Notes: generated by a model from the sequence alone, not told the origin. A DNA stretch of 64,000 nucleotides from Pandoraea eparura (GCF_902459725.1 NZ_CABPSH010000001.1:558001-622000); one strand, 5' to 3'; numbered from the stretch's first letter, positions 35,391 through 44,413 are shown. Made by a program: numbers and translations.

Positions 35391-36053
35391 ATGTCGCAAA
35401 CTGCCGACACCCCCACCCGCCGTGCCCAGTGGTATTTCGATTTCGCCTCCCCTTTCTCGTACCTGCAATTCGAGCGATTCGACACGCTGCCGCGCTCGCT
35501 CGACATCGAACTCAAGCCGATCGTGCTGGGTGCGATCCTCGCGCATCTGCAAACGCAGGGGCCGGCGGAAACACCGCACAAACGCCTCTTCACCTATCGC
35601 ATGGCGCAGTTCCGCGCCGAGCAGGACGGCATTGCCTACCGCATGCCGCCCGTGCATCCATTTCATCCGATCCGTGTGCTGCGCCTGGCGATAGCCCTGG
35701 GTGCAACGCATGACGTCGTGCGCACGATTTACCGTTTCATCTGGGCGGAAGGGCGCGACGTGACCGACGCGCAGGGCTGGCAGGATCTGAGCGAACGCCT
35801 CGGGCTGGGCGCCGACGAGGCCATCGCCCTCGCGGAAGCCCCCGCGGTCAAGGCCGCCTTGCGTGAGAACACCGACGCGGCGATTGCCGCCGGGGTGTTC
35901 GGTGTGCCGACGTTCGCATTCGACGGCGCGCTGTACTGGGGCGACGACGCGACAGCGCTGTTCCGCCACTGCCTCGCGCATCCTGACTGGTTGCATTCGC
36001 CCGACGTCGAGCGCTTGCAGCAGATCACCGTCGGCGTACGACGCGAGCGCTGA
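35391..36053 (+). CDS. 2-hydroxychromene-2-carboxylate isomerase family (DsbA-like fold)
   Basis: 220 residues. The thioredoxin-like kappa-class fold is shown by WYFDFASPFSYLQFERF at the N-terminus, VLRLAIALGA in the helical insert, and GVFGVPTFAFDGALYWGDD near the C-terminus, with the conserved cis-proline in VPTF. HCCA isomerases act with glutathione in naphthalene-type degradation, but many homologues are of unknown substrate. Start ATG 35391. It is convergent with an SGNH hydrolase gene, 18 bases between stops. No aromatic degradation genes are adjacent. Confidence 0.88.
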   Translation: MSQTADTPTRRAQWYFDFASPFSYLQFERFDTLPRSLDIELKPIVLGAILAHLQTQGPAETPHKRLFTYRMAQFRAEQDGIAYRMPPVHPFHPIRVLRLAIALGATHDVVRTIYRFIWAEGRDVTDAQGWQDLSERLGLGADEAIALAEAPAVKAALRENTDAAIAAGVFGVPTFAFDGALYWGDDATALFRHCLAHPDWLHSPDVERLQQITVGVRRER

Positions 36054-36071
36054 CCACGCACGGGCTTGCGA

Positions 36072-37388
36072 TCATTTCGTGGCGCCGAACAACAGCGACA
36101 GCGGCACGGCGTCGGCCATGACGGCGTAGCCGGCATCGCTGGGGTGGGTGCCGTCGCCACTATCGAGACGCGGCTGCATGCGCGTCGGCTGGGCGGGGTC
36201 GCGCAGCGCGGCGTCGAAATCGATGACACCGTCGAACGCCCCGCTCGTGCGCACCCATTGGTTGACGGCTTCACGCACCGCTTCGCGCTCGGGCGGCAGT
36301 TTGCCTGGCGGGATGGTCGTGCCGAGAATGCGGACGTGGCGCGCGCGCGCCGCGGCGATCAGCGACTGATACCCCGCGATCATTTCGGGTGCGCTCACGA
36401 TCACGTGCGGGACGTCGCAGTCGAGTCCGGCATGGGGTGGCACATAACCGAAATTGATGTCGTTGATCCCGATTTGCACGACGATCGTGCGCACCCCCGG
36501 CTGCTCCAGCGCGTCGCGCCGGAAGCGGGCGACGAGCCGCTCGCCGTAGCAGGCCGAATCGTGGAGCAGACGATTGCCGCTGATGCCCAGATTGAGCACG
36601 GCAATATCCGAGCGTCCGGCATTCGCGAGCCGCCGCGCCAATCCATCGGGCCAGCGCCGGTTGGCGTTCAACGTGCTGCGCATGCCGTCGGTGATCGAGT
36701 CGCCGATGGCAACGATGGCTTGCGCGGGCCGATCCGGCACCACGCTGACGCCGGCCAGCCATAACGTGTTCGTAAAGCGAGTGGGATACGCCGACGCCTG
36801 CGTCGCCTCGACAAAATCTCCAGCGCCACTCAAAAACGCCGTCTCCTGCGCAATCTTGTGCCACGTCGTCGGCGGCCTGGCTTCACGCGTGAACACGCTG
36901 ACGGCCAGCGGCGTGCCGGCGCGAACCACGAACGGCAACGGGTCGCTCTCGAGCGAGGCGCCCGGCGCGATCCGCGCCATCGGCTGACCGCCGAACGTCA
37001 TCGCGCGCAGGCTGGCAGCATCGACGGCTGCGCCACGCAGCGCCACTGCGAGGCTGGCCCGCTCGATCACCAGCGGTTGCGTGCCATAAGCATTGGAAAA
37101 CCGCACGCGAACGTCGTTGCCCGAGAGCGTCGGGTAAATAATCTGACGCACCGTACGCCCGCCCACGGCCGGCGCCCGATTGAACGACGGCGCCCCCGGG
37201 TGTTGCGCCACCGCTTGCGGTGCCGTCGCCCACGCGCCGACACGCGCGTTCTGCGCGAAGGCCATCGCCGCCGCCCCCATCACCACGACGGCAAGCAGCA
37301 CACGGATCAGGGCAACAGGTAGCGCACGGGGTACTCGGGGCATACCGTCGGCAGAGAAAGCGCGGGGAATCAGAAACGTCGGGAGCAT
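36072..37388 (-). CDS. Secreted SGNH/GDSL hydrolase
   Basis: 438 residues. A signal segment (VALIRVLLAVVVMGAAAMAFA) is followed by a beta-rich domain (about 45-215) and an SGNH domain with all four blocks: GDSITDG (Ser), GISGNRLL (Gly/Asn), GINDINFG (Asn) and DGTHPSDAGY (Asp/His). Such enzymes hydrolyse esters, often acetyl groups on carbohydrates. ATG 37388 has no clear ribosome site; ATG 37343 (MPRVPRAL) would place the signal nearer the N-terminus and is a real alternative. The stop lies 18 bases from the converging isomerase stop. Confidence 0.88.
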   Translation of the reverse strand: MLPTFLIPRAFSADGMPRVPRALPVALIRVLLAVVVMGAAAMAFAQNARVGAWATAPQAVAQHPGAPSFNRAPAVGGRTVRQIIYPTLSGNDVRVRFSNAYGTQPLVIERASLAVALRGAAVDAASLRAMTFGGQPMARIAPGASLESDPLPFVVRAGTPLAVSVFTREARPPTTWHKIAQETAFLSGAGDFVEATQASAYPTRFTNTLWLAGVSVVPDRPAQAIVAIGDSITDGMRSTLNANRRWPDGLARRLANAGRSDIAVLNLGISGNRLLHDSACYGERLVARFRRDALEQPGVRTIVVQIGINDINFGYVPPHAGLDCDVPHVIVSAPEMIAGYQSLIAAARARHVRILGTTIPPGKLPPEREAVREAVNQWVRTSGAFDGVIDFDAALRDPAQPTRMQPRLDSGDGTHPSDAGYAVMADAVPLSLLFGATK

Positions 37389-37474
37389 CGGGACAACGTG
37401 GGCAATTCGGCCGGAATCGTCCGGCGGCAGCCGCCATTGTGCCTGATTGTGGCCGTTGGCAAACGGTTGACGTG

Positions 37475-37504
37475 ACCCCGGGGGTGCCGTGGCACCGCCG
37501 GGGT
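37475..37504. terminator. Hairpin after the yfiRNB operon
   Basis: ACCCCGGGGGTGCC (37475-37488) pairs with GGCACCGCCGGGGT (37491-37504) with one mismatch. It lies 30 bases beyond the yfiB stop. The T-run is short, so function as a terminator is likely but not certain. Confidence 0.5.
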
Positions 37505-37534
37505 TTGGCAGAACGAAACGCGCTATGTCGTCGC

Positions 37535-38098
37535 TCAGCGCGTTGAGATCACGATGGCAACGCGCCGGTTTTGAGCGCGGCCGGCAGGCGTGCTGTTATC
37601 GGCAACCGGATTGCGCTTGCCTGCGCCGATCGTCTGGATGCCCGCGCGCTGCATGCCCGCTTCGACCAGCACGTCGGCCACCGCGTCGGCGCGGTGAGCC
37701 GAAAGCTGCTCGTTGTAGGTGTCACTGCCCACCGAATCCGTATAACCGTAGACGCTCACGCGATTCAGGCCAACCTTCACGAGCGTGCGGCCGATTCGCG
37801 CCACCGTCTCGCGCGCCGCATCGTGTATCACGAACTCGTCGGTATCGAACAGCACCTTGTCGGATAAGCCGAACTCCCAGCCCTCATCGGTCTGCGTAAA
37901 GCCCTCCGATTTCAAGGCGGCGACCTGCTCGGCTGTCAGGCCATGCACCGGCGTGGTCTGGCAGCCCGCCAGTGCGGCGAACGTCAGAAGGCAGACCAAC
38001 CCTATCAGTCGGCGAGCCAACCCCTCGCATCGAATGAGGGTGCGCGCAACGCGAGCGCCCTGAGCCGCGAATGCGCGGTGCGCAAGGTGAGACGACAT
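37535..38098 (-). CDS. yfiB: OmpA-like lipoprotein YfiB
   Basis: 187 residues from ATG 38098 (a TTG at 38125 is also possible). The signal peptide ends in the lipobox LAGC, so the protein should be anchored in the outer membrane. The OmpA C-like peptidoglycan-binding domain shows VSVYGYTDSVGSDTYNEQLS, HRADAVADVLVEAG and GAGKRNPVADN, ending in QNRRVAIVI. In Pseudomonas, YfiB captures YfiR under envelope stress and so frees the cyclase YfiN. It is the last gene of yfiR-yfiN-yfiB, 83 bases after yfiN. Confidence 0.9.
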   Translation of the reverse strand: MSSHLAHRAFAAQGARVARTLIRCEGLARRLIGLVCLLTFAALAGCQTTPVHGLTAEQVAALKSEGFTQTDEGWEFGLSDKVLFDTDEFVIHDAARETVARIGRTLVKVGLNRVSVYGYTDSVGSDTYNEQLSAHRADAVADVLVEAGMQRAGIQTIGAGKRNPVADNSTPAGRAQNRRVAIVISTR

Positions 38099-38181
38099 AT
38101 CGTGCTTACTAACATCGAAGTCCAAAGCAATTCCCCATGGCGTTGTGTCATCCGGTAGTCAATTATCGTTATGGTGGCCCG

Positions 38182-39588
38182 TCAGCTTGCCCGTTGCACC
38201 TCGGCGTCTCCCTTGGGAATGTCCGCCACATGCCAGGTGCCGACCCCCGCCCGCTTGGCCTGATACATGGCCGCGTCCGCGGTGCGCAGCAACGCGGCGG
38301 CGTCCACGGCGTGAGTCGGGTACAACGCTACACCAATACTCATCGACGTGACGATTTCACGGCCATCGGGCAGGGTGATCGGCTTTTCCATCGCCGCGAG
38401 CAGGGTCTGCGCGAGTCGCACGGCGTTCGACGTTTGCCGCACTCCCACCAACATGACAGCGAACTCATCCCCGCCCAGACGCGCCACCAGATCCCCCTCG
38501 CGCAACGGCTGGCGCAGACGCTCGGCAATGCTCACGAGCACGGCGTCGCCCGCGCCGTGCCCCAGTTGGTCATTGATTTCCTTGAAGCGGTCGCTGTCGA
38601 GATAGAGCAGCGCGACGTGCGTGCCCATCTCGCGCGCGTCGGTCAGTGCCTGTGCCAGGCGCGACTCGAAGTACGCCCGGTTAGGCAGTCCCGTCAACCG
38701 ATCGTGATTGGCCTGATGCGCAAGCGTGGCGTTCTGCGCGCGAAGATGGTTCTGCCAACCCTCGAATTCGTCGAGCAGCGCGTTGAAGTCGTCACCAAGT
38801 TCCTTCAATTCGGCCAGCGGTGTCGGCGCAACCCGCTGATGGAAGGCACGCTCACGACGCACCGCGTGGGCTACCTCCGCCAACGCTCGCAGCGGCTTGA
38901 CGATGTCGCGGTGCATGCGCTTGGCAAGCACGTTCGCCACCGCGAACGTCACCAGCAGGCAAGCGAGCACGCCGCCGATGCCGGTCAGCAGGAACAGGAA
39001 AAATTGATGTCCCTGCCCCTGCACCTCGATACTGCCAACGACCTTTCCGTCATGCCGAATCGGCAGCGTCGCGGGGCCGGGGAGTGCGACACTCGCGACC
39101 GCACGCTCGACCTGCGTCAGGGCGCCGCCGTCAGGACGGCGCCACAGCGCGAACTGCGCATCGTTCGCATCCAGGACGCGCACTTGCGCAAGGTCCTCGT
39201 CGCTCGCGATGAGCGCGATCGCCTCCTGCGCCGCCACGCGGTCCCCAAACACGACGGCCGCTTCAGTCGTATAGGCAAGCGAGCGTCCGATGAGCTGCAA
39301 ATTGTTCTCGGCATATACGCGCAACGCGATCCACGCCACCAGTGACAGCGAGACGGCCGCGAGCACGACGGCGGAGACGGCCAGGCGCAGGTGGGTACGA
39401 CGCAACATCCGTTGCAGCGACGGCCGGCGATCGCGCGCGGGGGCGGACGCCGCGACGTGAGGTGTCGCGAGCGGCGGCTCGCGTTCGCCTTCGGTCGATA
39501 CATCGGCCGAAAGGTCGGCGGGCAGCAGGCCGGCAACAGACGAGGAACCGGGAGGCATAGGGGGGGATGGCGGGCGTTGGGTCGTCAT
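38182..39588 (-). CDS. yfiN: Membrane diguanylate cyclase YfiN (TpbB)
   Basis: 468 residues from ATG 39588, whose ATG overlaps the yfiR stop (ATGA). The order is a polar N-terminus, a membrane segment (about 70-92), a periplasmic sensor domain (about 95-195), a second membrane segment (196-222), a HAMP linker (about 222-275) and a GGDEF domain. The active site GGDEF is at 372-376 (ARLGGDEFAVM) and the inhibitory RxxD site is intact (R363-D366). It should make c-di-GMP when YfiR releases it. An N-terminal Pro/Ala extension of about 60 residues before the first membrane segment is longer than in Pseudomonas. Confidence 0.93.
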   Translation of the reverse strand: MTTQRPPSPPMPPGSSSVAGLLPADLSADVSTEGEREPPLATPHVAASAPARDRRPSLQRMLRRTHLRLAVSAVVLAAVSLSLVAWIALRVYAENNLQLIGRSLAYTTEAAVVFGDRVAAQEAIALIASDEDLAQVRVLDANDAQFALWRRPDGGALTQVERAVASVALPGPATLPIRHDGKVVGSIEVQGQGHQFFLFLLTGIGGVLACLLVTFAVANVLAKRMHRDIVKPLRALAEVAHAVRRERAFHQRVAPTPLAELKELGDDFNALLDEFEGWQNHLRAQNATLAHQANHDRLTGLPNRAYFESRLAQALTDAREMGTHVALLYLDSDRFKEINDQLGHGAGDAVLVSIAERLRQPLREGDLVARLGGDEFAVMLVGVRQTSNAVRLAQTLLAAMEKPITLPDGREIVTSMSIGVALYPTHAVDAAALLRTADAAMYQAKRAGVGTWHVADIPKGDAEVQRAS

Positions 39589-40169
39589 GGTGTCCCCGGC
39601 TTTCGCGCCAACTTCAGCACGTTCGGGTGCACACGCACACCGCTGCGCGCAACGATGTCGAGGTTGATGTCGAACGTCACGCGCTCGGGATCGACGTTCA
39701 GGCAGAACATGACCCCGAGCGTGCACGAGTCGTTGCGCTCGCTGATCGTCAGAACCGGGTGACCAGCGAGGTTCGCAAGCAGTTGCCGGCGTTCGGCGTC
39801 GCTCACGGTGCCGAGATACAACGCGTCGCATAACGAACCAATGGCGGGCTCCGTCGCCAGGACGCGGGTCGCCTCGACCGGCGCGCCAATGCTCGGTAAC
39901 GGTCCGGCAAGCAGATCATGCGCATAGTCAGTGTTGCCGACCACGCAAAGCCGCACTTTGGCCGGCGCCGTCGGCCAGCGGGTGAAGCTGATGATGCCCA
40001 GCACCACCTGGCGGACGTTGGCGTCCCGCGCGTTGGGCGCGACGGCCGCTTCCGGTGTCTGCGCGAGCGCGTTGCCGAACGCGGCCCAGCACACGAGCCA
40101 CGGCAGGCATGCCAGGAGCGCGCGCAGTCGTTGAGGCATCCGACGTTTTCGCCAGAAGCCCCGGGCCAT
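39585..40169 (-). CDS. yfiR: Periplasmic regulator YfiR (DUF4154)
   Basis: 194 residues from ATG 40169; TTG 40199 and ATG 40139 are alternatives. A signal peptide (LRALLACLPWLVCWAAFGNALA) precedes the domain. Four cysteines in the mature part (RLCVVG, GSLCDAL, NDSCTLG, MFCLNV) are spaced 39, 35 and 7 residues apart, the same spacing as C71, C110, C145 and C152 of Pseudomonas YfiR, which form its two disulfides. YfiR binds the periplasmic domain of YfiN and holds it inactive. First gene of the operon, with coupled translation into yfiN. Confidence 0.9.
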   Translation of the reverse strand: MARGFWRKRRMPQRLRALLACLPWLVCWAAFGNALAQTPEAAVAPNARDANVRQVVLGIISFTRWPTAPAKVRLCVVGNTDYAHDLLAGPLPSIGAPVEATRVLATEPAIGSLCDALYLGTVSDAERRQLLANLAGHPVLTISERNDSCTLGVMFCLNVDPERVTFDINLDIVARSGVRVHPNVLKLARKPGTP

Positions 40170-40588
40170 GCCGCTCGTCGATGTCGAGACGCTATGCAAC
40201 GCTGTCGTCCTTTTGCCGAAATGTCAGGGGTTGCGGGGGTATCACGCCATGCTCGACCGACGCTGCGTGAAGCCCGCTGGAATCAGGCCGCATCATACCG
40301 AACGGATCGGTCGCAGGCCACATCAACGCGCCGTCGATCCCCGCCGCGACGATCACGTCAACGTCGCTCGCCGTCGCCGCTCATCGCTCGCACTCGGGTG
40401 GCCGCAAGCCCATAGCATGCGCGTGCCCGCGCGTTTTCGGAACCCCTCCGCCCCCCACGTTTTCCCTTGCCCGCGCGCCCTTTCGTCGTGGCAGAATGTT
40501 ATGCACAACCATTTGAAAATCAAAAGAATTTTGGCGATCCGATCCCTCGATTTTCGAGAGAAAAATCGCGACGCCAGGGAGGTGTTGC
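40170..40588. other. Divergent control region between yfiR and the GGDEF/EAL gene
   Basis: This gene-free stretch must hold the promoters of both c-di-GMP units. The part nearest the plus-strand gene is AT-rich (CATTTGAAAATCAAAAGAATTTTGG around 40510-40535), unlike its surroundings, and is the likely promoter region. I see no strong consensus hexamers or a long dyad. Confidence 0.5.
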
Positions 40589-40639
40589 ATGACGTGCCAG
40601 CATTGCGGCCCGGTCGGCTTTCGTGAGATCCGGGCATGA
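40589..40639 (+). CDS. Putative 16-residue leader peptide coupled to the GGDEF/EAL gene
   Basis: ATG 40589 follows GGGAGG (40577-40582) by six bases, a far better ribosome site than that of the next gene. The frame reads MTCQHCGPVGFREIRA and ends TGA at 40637-40639, overlapping the ATG of the GGDEF/EAL gene (40636) as ATGA. The peptide contains Cys-x-x-Cys. It may couple translation of the downstream gene or sense something through the cysteines. It is too short for similarity evidence, so the call rests on the ribosome site and the overlap. Confidence 0.5.
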   Translation: MTCQHCGPVGFREIRA

Positions 40640-42357
40640 ACGATCCCGTGCCTCGCCGGGTCTCCGACGTACAAGCCGAGTTGAGCCGTGCCGCGCTCGA
40701 CAGCGCCCCCTATGCCATGTTCGTCTGCACGGACGACGGCATGCTCGAGCGGATGAACGGTGCGTTCACGCGTCTGACGGGTTATCGGCCGGACGACCTG
40801 TTGGGCAAGCGCAGCTTCCTGTCGTTGCTCGACCCCTCGGAGCTGGCGCGTCGCCGCCTGCCCGCGCTAGCCAGTCTGTCGGCCACCGAAGCCGTACCGT
40901 ACGACGACGAATGGCATCTGCTTACGCATGTGCGCAGTTGGCTGCCCGTGCGCCTGGCGCTCTCCTGCGTCGAACATGCGCCCGGAGAGCGCCGCTGGGT
41001 GGGCATCGTGCTCGACCTCTCGCAACAGGTCCAGGTGGCGTCCCGGCTCTGGTATGTCACGCATCACGACCCGGTCACCCAACTGCCCAACCAGACCCTG
41101 CTCAACGAACGGCTCGAACTGGCAATCCATCGTTGTGCGCGTCAGCAGGTCGGCCTGACGGTTTTGCTGATCGAACTCGATCACCTGCGCCAACTGCGCA
41201 GCACCTTCGGCCCGCCGACCGCGGAGCTGGCACTGCGCATCGCCGCCGAACGCCTGCGCGACGCCAGCGGTCCCGAAGACGCCCTCGCGTGCCTTGGCGG
41301 CAGCCGTTTCGTCATCGTGACGAACGAAACGGGCGACGGCGCGCGTCTGCTCGCCGCCCGGATTCAGGCACGGCTGGCCCAGTGGGCCGACGTCGACCAG
41401 AACACCGTCGCGCTCGACGCAAGCATTGGCGCGGTCAGCTACCCGGAACACGGCCATACGCCCGAGACGCTGTTGCGCCGCGCCCACATCGCGCTCGGCA
41501 TTGCCAGTGCCGCCGGTGGCGGCCTGCGCGTGTTCAGCAGCGAGATGGACGCGCAGACGCGGCGGCGCAACGAACTCGAAAGTCTGCTGCGCGTCGCGGT
41601 GAACGATCAGGCGCGCGCGCAACTACATCTCGTGTACCAGCCCCAGGTCAGCCTGTCGAATGGCGAGATTCGCCACGCAGAAACCCTCTTGCGCTGGCGT
41701 CATCCGACGCTGGGCACCGTCAGTCCGGCGGAATTCGTTCCCATCGCGGAAACCTCCGGGCTGATCCTGCCGCTGGGCGAATGGGTGATGCAAACGGCCT
41801 GCCGCGAAGCAAGCCGATTGCTGCGACGGTGCGGCCATCTGCCGCGTATCTCCGTGAACGTCTCGGCACAGCAGTTCGCGCGGCAGGACGTCGCGGGAAT
41901 GGTCGAGCGCGCCCTGAACGCGCACGCGCTGGAGCCGCGCCACCTGGAGATCGAGATCACGGAGACCGTGCTGCTCGGCGACTCGCGCGCCGCGGTCGGC
42001 TGTCTGCGCTCGCTGCACGACATGGGCGTGGAGATCGCCGTCGACGACTTCGGCACGGGCTACGCCAGTCTGGCCTACCTGACCCGCTTCCCCGTCAATC
42101 GCCTCAAGATCGACCAGACCTTCGTGCGCGACATGCTCACGCATGCTCCCAGCCATGCCATCGTGAGCGCGGTCATCGCCATGGCTCACTCGCTCGGCCT
42201 GCGGGTGACGGCCGAGGGCGTGGAGACCCAGGCGCAGGCCCAGCGGCTCACCGAACTGGGGTGCGACGAAGCGCAGGGATTCTGGTTCGCACGGCCGGTC
42301 GACATGGGGGGCTTCTATCACATCGTGGCGCCGCTGGGCAGCGGTGCCCGACGCTGA
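40636..42357 (+). CDS. PAS-GGDEF-EAL protein, probable c-di-GMP phosphodiesterase
   Basis: 573 residues. A PAS domain (about 15-125, with RLTGYRPDDLLGKRSF) is followed by a GGDEF domain whose active site is degenerate (LGGSRFVIV instead of GGDEF), so it should not make c-di-GMP. The EAL domain (about 315-560) keeps its catalytic set: AETLLRWRHP (the Glu is kept, the motif reads ETL), SVNVSAQQF, EIEITETVL, VDDFGTGYASL, RLKIDQTFV, AEGVET and GFWFARPV. It is therefore likely an active phosphodiesterase. It is divergent from yfiRNB, pairing a synthetase and a hydrolase in one locus. Soluble, no membrane segments. Confidence 0.92.
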   Translation: MNDPVPRRVSDVQAELSRAALDSAPYAMFVCTDDGMLERMNGAFTRLTGYRPDDLLGKRSFLSLLDPSELARRRLPALASLSATEAVPYDDEWHLLTHVRSWLPVRLALSCVEHAPGERRWVGIVLDLSQQVQVASRLWYVTHHDPVTQLPNQTLLNERLELAIHRCARQQVGLTVLLIELDHLRQLRSTFGPPTAELALRIAAERLRDASGPEDALACLGGSRFVIVTNETGDGARLLAARIQARLAQWADVDQNTVALDASIGAVSYPEHGHTPETLLRRAHIALGIASAAGGGLRVFSSEMDAQTRRRNELESLLRVAVNDQARAQLHLVYQPQVSLSNGEIRHAETLLRWRHPTLGTVSPAEFVPIAETSGLILPLGEWVMQTACREASRLLRRCGHLPRISVNVSAQQFARQDVAGMVERALNAHALEPRHLEIEITETVLLGDSRAAVGCLRSLHDMGVEIAVDDFGTGYASLAYLTRFPVNRLKIDQTFVRDMLTHAPSHAIVSAVIAMAHSLGLRVTAEGVETQAQAQRLTELGCDEAQGFWFARPVDMGGFYHIVAPLGSGARR

Positions 42358-42502
42358 CACGCGCCGTCAAGCCGCGATTATTGCTCCCGGCCCCGCTTTT
42401 TCCGCTGACGTGGCGTGTCAAGACTCGCACGTGTCGTGAGAACGCGGTATGGTACGTCGCGAAGGAGCTCCCCCGAACGACGTTGCAACGAGGAATATCG
42501 CC

Positions 42503-43609
42503 ATGAAAACCAAAGCCGCCATTGCCTGGGAAGCCGGCAAACCCCTGACCATCGAGGAAGTCGATCTGGAAGGGCCGCGCGCCGGCGAGGTGCTGATCGA
42601 GGTCAAGGCCACCGGCATCTGCCATACGGACTACTACACACTCTCCGGCGCCGATCCGGAAGGCATCTTCCCCGCCATTCTCGGCCACGAGGGCGCGGGG
42701 GTGGTCGTCGATGTCGGACCGGGTGTCACCACGCTGAAGAAAGACGATCACGTCATTCCGCTGTACACGCCCGAATGCCGCCAGTGCAAGTTCTGCCTGT
42801 CGCGCAAGACCAACCTGTGCCAGGCGATCCGCAGCACGCAAGGCCGCGGCCTGATGCCGGATGCAACCTCGCGCTTCTCGCTCGACGGCAAACCCATCTT
42901 CCATTACATGGGCACCTCCACGTTCTCGAACTATATCGTCGTGCCGGAAATCGCCGTCGCGAAGGTGCGCTCGGACGCACCGTTCGACAAGATTTGCTAC
43001 ATCGGTTGCGGTGTGACGACCGGCGTGGGCGCCGTGGTCTATTCGGCGAAGGTCGAAGCAGGGGCGAACGTCGTGGTGTTCGGCCTCGGCGGCATCGGGC
43101 TGAATGTGATCCAGGGCGCGAAGATGGTCGGTGCGGACAAGATCATCGGGGTCGACATCAACCCGGGGCGCGTGGCACTCGCCAAGAAGTTCGGCATGAC
43201 GCACTTCCTCAACCCGAACGAGGTCGAGAACGTCGTCGACACCCTCGTGCAACTGACCGACGGCGGCGCCGATTACTCGTTCGAGTGCATCGGCAACGTG
43301 ACGACCATGCGTCAGGCGCTGGAATGCTGCCACAAGGGCTGGGGCCAGTCGTTCATCATCGGCGTGGCCGCCGCGGGTCAGGAAATCAGCACGCGTCCGT
43401 TCCAGTTGGTGACGGGGCGCGAATGGAAGGGGTCGGCGTTTGGCGGGGCACGCGGTCGTACCGACGTGCCAAAGATCGTCGATTGGTATATGGAGGGTAA
43501 GATCAATATCGACGACCTGATCACGCACACGCTGCGTCTGGACCAGATCAACGAAGGCTTCGACCTGATGAAGCGCGGTGAATCGATCCGCTCGGTCGTG
43601 CTGTACTGA
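42503..43609 (+). CDS. frmA: S-(hydroxymethyl)glutathione dehydrogenase (class III alcohol dehydrogenase)
   Basis: 368 residues from ATG 42503 (CGAGGAATATCGCC upstream); the frame is open to 42449. Catalytic zinc ligands appear in [20 protein letters not shown] and the Cys of [14 protein letters not shown]; structural zinc cysteines are in [17 protein letters not shown]. The NAD-binding site is [14 protein letters not shown] with D in GVDINPGR. The enzyme oxidises the formaldehyde-glutathione adduct to S-formylglutathione. The usual partner, S-formylglutathione hydrolase, is not adjacent: an unrelated SH3b gene follows, 78 bases downstream. Confidence 0.96.
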   Translation: MKTKAAIAWEAGKPLTIEEVDLEGPRAGEVLIEVKATGICHTDYYTLSGADPEGIFPAILGHEGAGVVVDVGPGVTTLKKDDHVIPLYTPECRQCKFCLSRKTNLCQAIRSTQGRGLMPDATSRFSLDGKPIFHYMGTSTFSNYIVVPEIAVAKVRSDAPFDKICYIGCGVTTGVGAVVYSAKVEAGANVVVFGLGGIGLNVIQGAKMVGADKIIGVDINPGRVALAKKFGMTHFLNPNEVENVVDTLVQLTDGGADYSFECIGNVTTMRQALECCHKGWGQSFIIGVAAAGQEISTRPFQLVTGREWKGSAFGGARGRTDVPKIVDWYMEGKINIDDLITHTLRLDQINEGFDLMKRGESIRSVVLY

Positions 43610-43687
43610 TCGACGCGTTTTGAAGGTGCCATCCCGCCCGCGCGCCAGCGGTGCGGGGCGCCCCGCCGTCACGACAAGGAGACGGAC

Positions 43688-44413
43688 ATGAAGACATGGA
43701 CTTTATCGCTCGTGCTCGCGGGCGCCACGATGCTGGTCGCGCTGCCTGAGGCGGCCTCGGCGCAGTCGGGGCAGGCGGTGACCAACGCCGCGGCCAATGT
43801 GCGGGCGGGCCCGGCGATCGATTACCCGGTCGTCGCTCAGGCCGGCGCGGGCACGCCGGTGACCGTCTACGGCTGTCTGTCCGACTACTCGTGGTGCGAC
43901 ATCGGCCTGCCCGGCGCGCGCGGCTGGATCTACGCGGCGCTGCTCAGCTACCCGTATCAGGGCAATCCGGTGCCCGTGCTCAACTACGGCCCGATGATCG
44001 GGCTGCCCATCGTGACGTTCTCGATCGGCGCTTACTGGGGCAACTATTACCGCGGCCGGCCCTGGTATCACGATCAGCGCTACTGGAATCGCCCGCCGCC
44101 CAGAACGCGCCCGCCGGGATACTATTCGCCCGGTCCGGGCCCTCGCCCGCCCGGGGGGCACGATTCCCGCCCCAACCCGCGTCCGCCAGGACACGGCGCA
44201 GGCCCAGGCCCCCGTCCCCCCGGATACGGACCGGGACCGCGTCCACCGGGCCACGGTGCGAGTCCCGGCCCGCGACCGCCCGGCGGCGGCGGGGGGCCTG
44301 GCGCGCGTCTGCCCGGCGCTGGTGGACAGGGGGGAGGACATGGCGGTGGTCATGGCGGACGTCCGCCCGGCGGTGGTCCCGGGGGCGGTGGCCCCGGAGG
44401 GCAAAATCGCTGA
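43688..44413 (+). CDS. Secreted SH3b protein with Pro/Gly-rich tail
   Basis: 241 residues. A signal peptide (LSLVLAGATMLVALPEAASA) precedes an SH3b domain (about 30-95: AVTNAAANVRAGPAIDYPVV, YGCLSDYSWCDIGLPGARGW). A short hydrophobic segment follows (about 100-120). From about residue 135 the chain is almost only Pro, Gly, Arg and His, in repeats such as PGPRPPGHG and PGPRPPG. Bacterial SH3b domains bind peptidoglycan or other wall polymers. The tail probably is disordered. AAGGAG lies at 43676-43681 upstream of the start. Confidence 0.85.
   Translation: MKTWTLSLVLAGATMLVALPEAASAQSGQAVTNAAANVRAGPAIDYPVVAQAGAGTPVTVYGCLSDYSWCDIGLPGARGWIYAALLSYPYQGNPVPVLNYGPMIGLPIVTFSIGAYWGNYYRGRPWYHDQRYWNRPPPRTRPPGYYSPGPGPRPPGGHDSRPNPRPPGHGAGPGPRPPGYGPGPRPPGHGASPGPRPPGGGGGPGARLPGAGGQGGGHGGGHGGRPPGGGPGGGGPGGQNR

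Noticed and set aside
41281-41340. Active diguanylate cyclase site in the PAS-GGDEF-EAL protein
   Set aside because: The signature reads GGSRF, lacking the metal and catalytic acidic residues, so cyclase activity is not expected.
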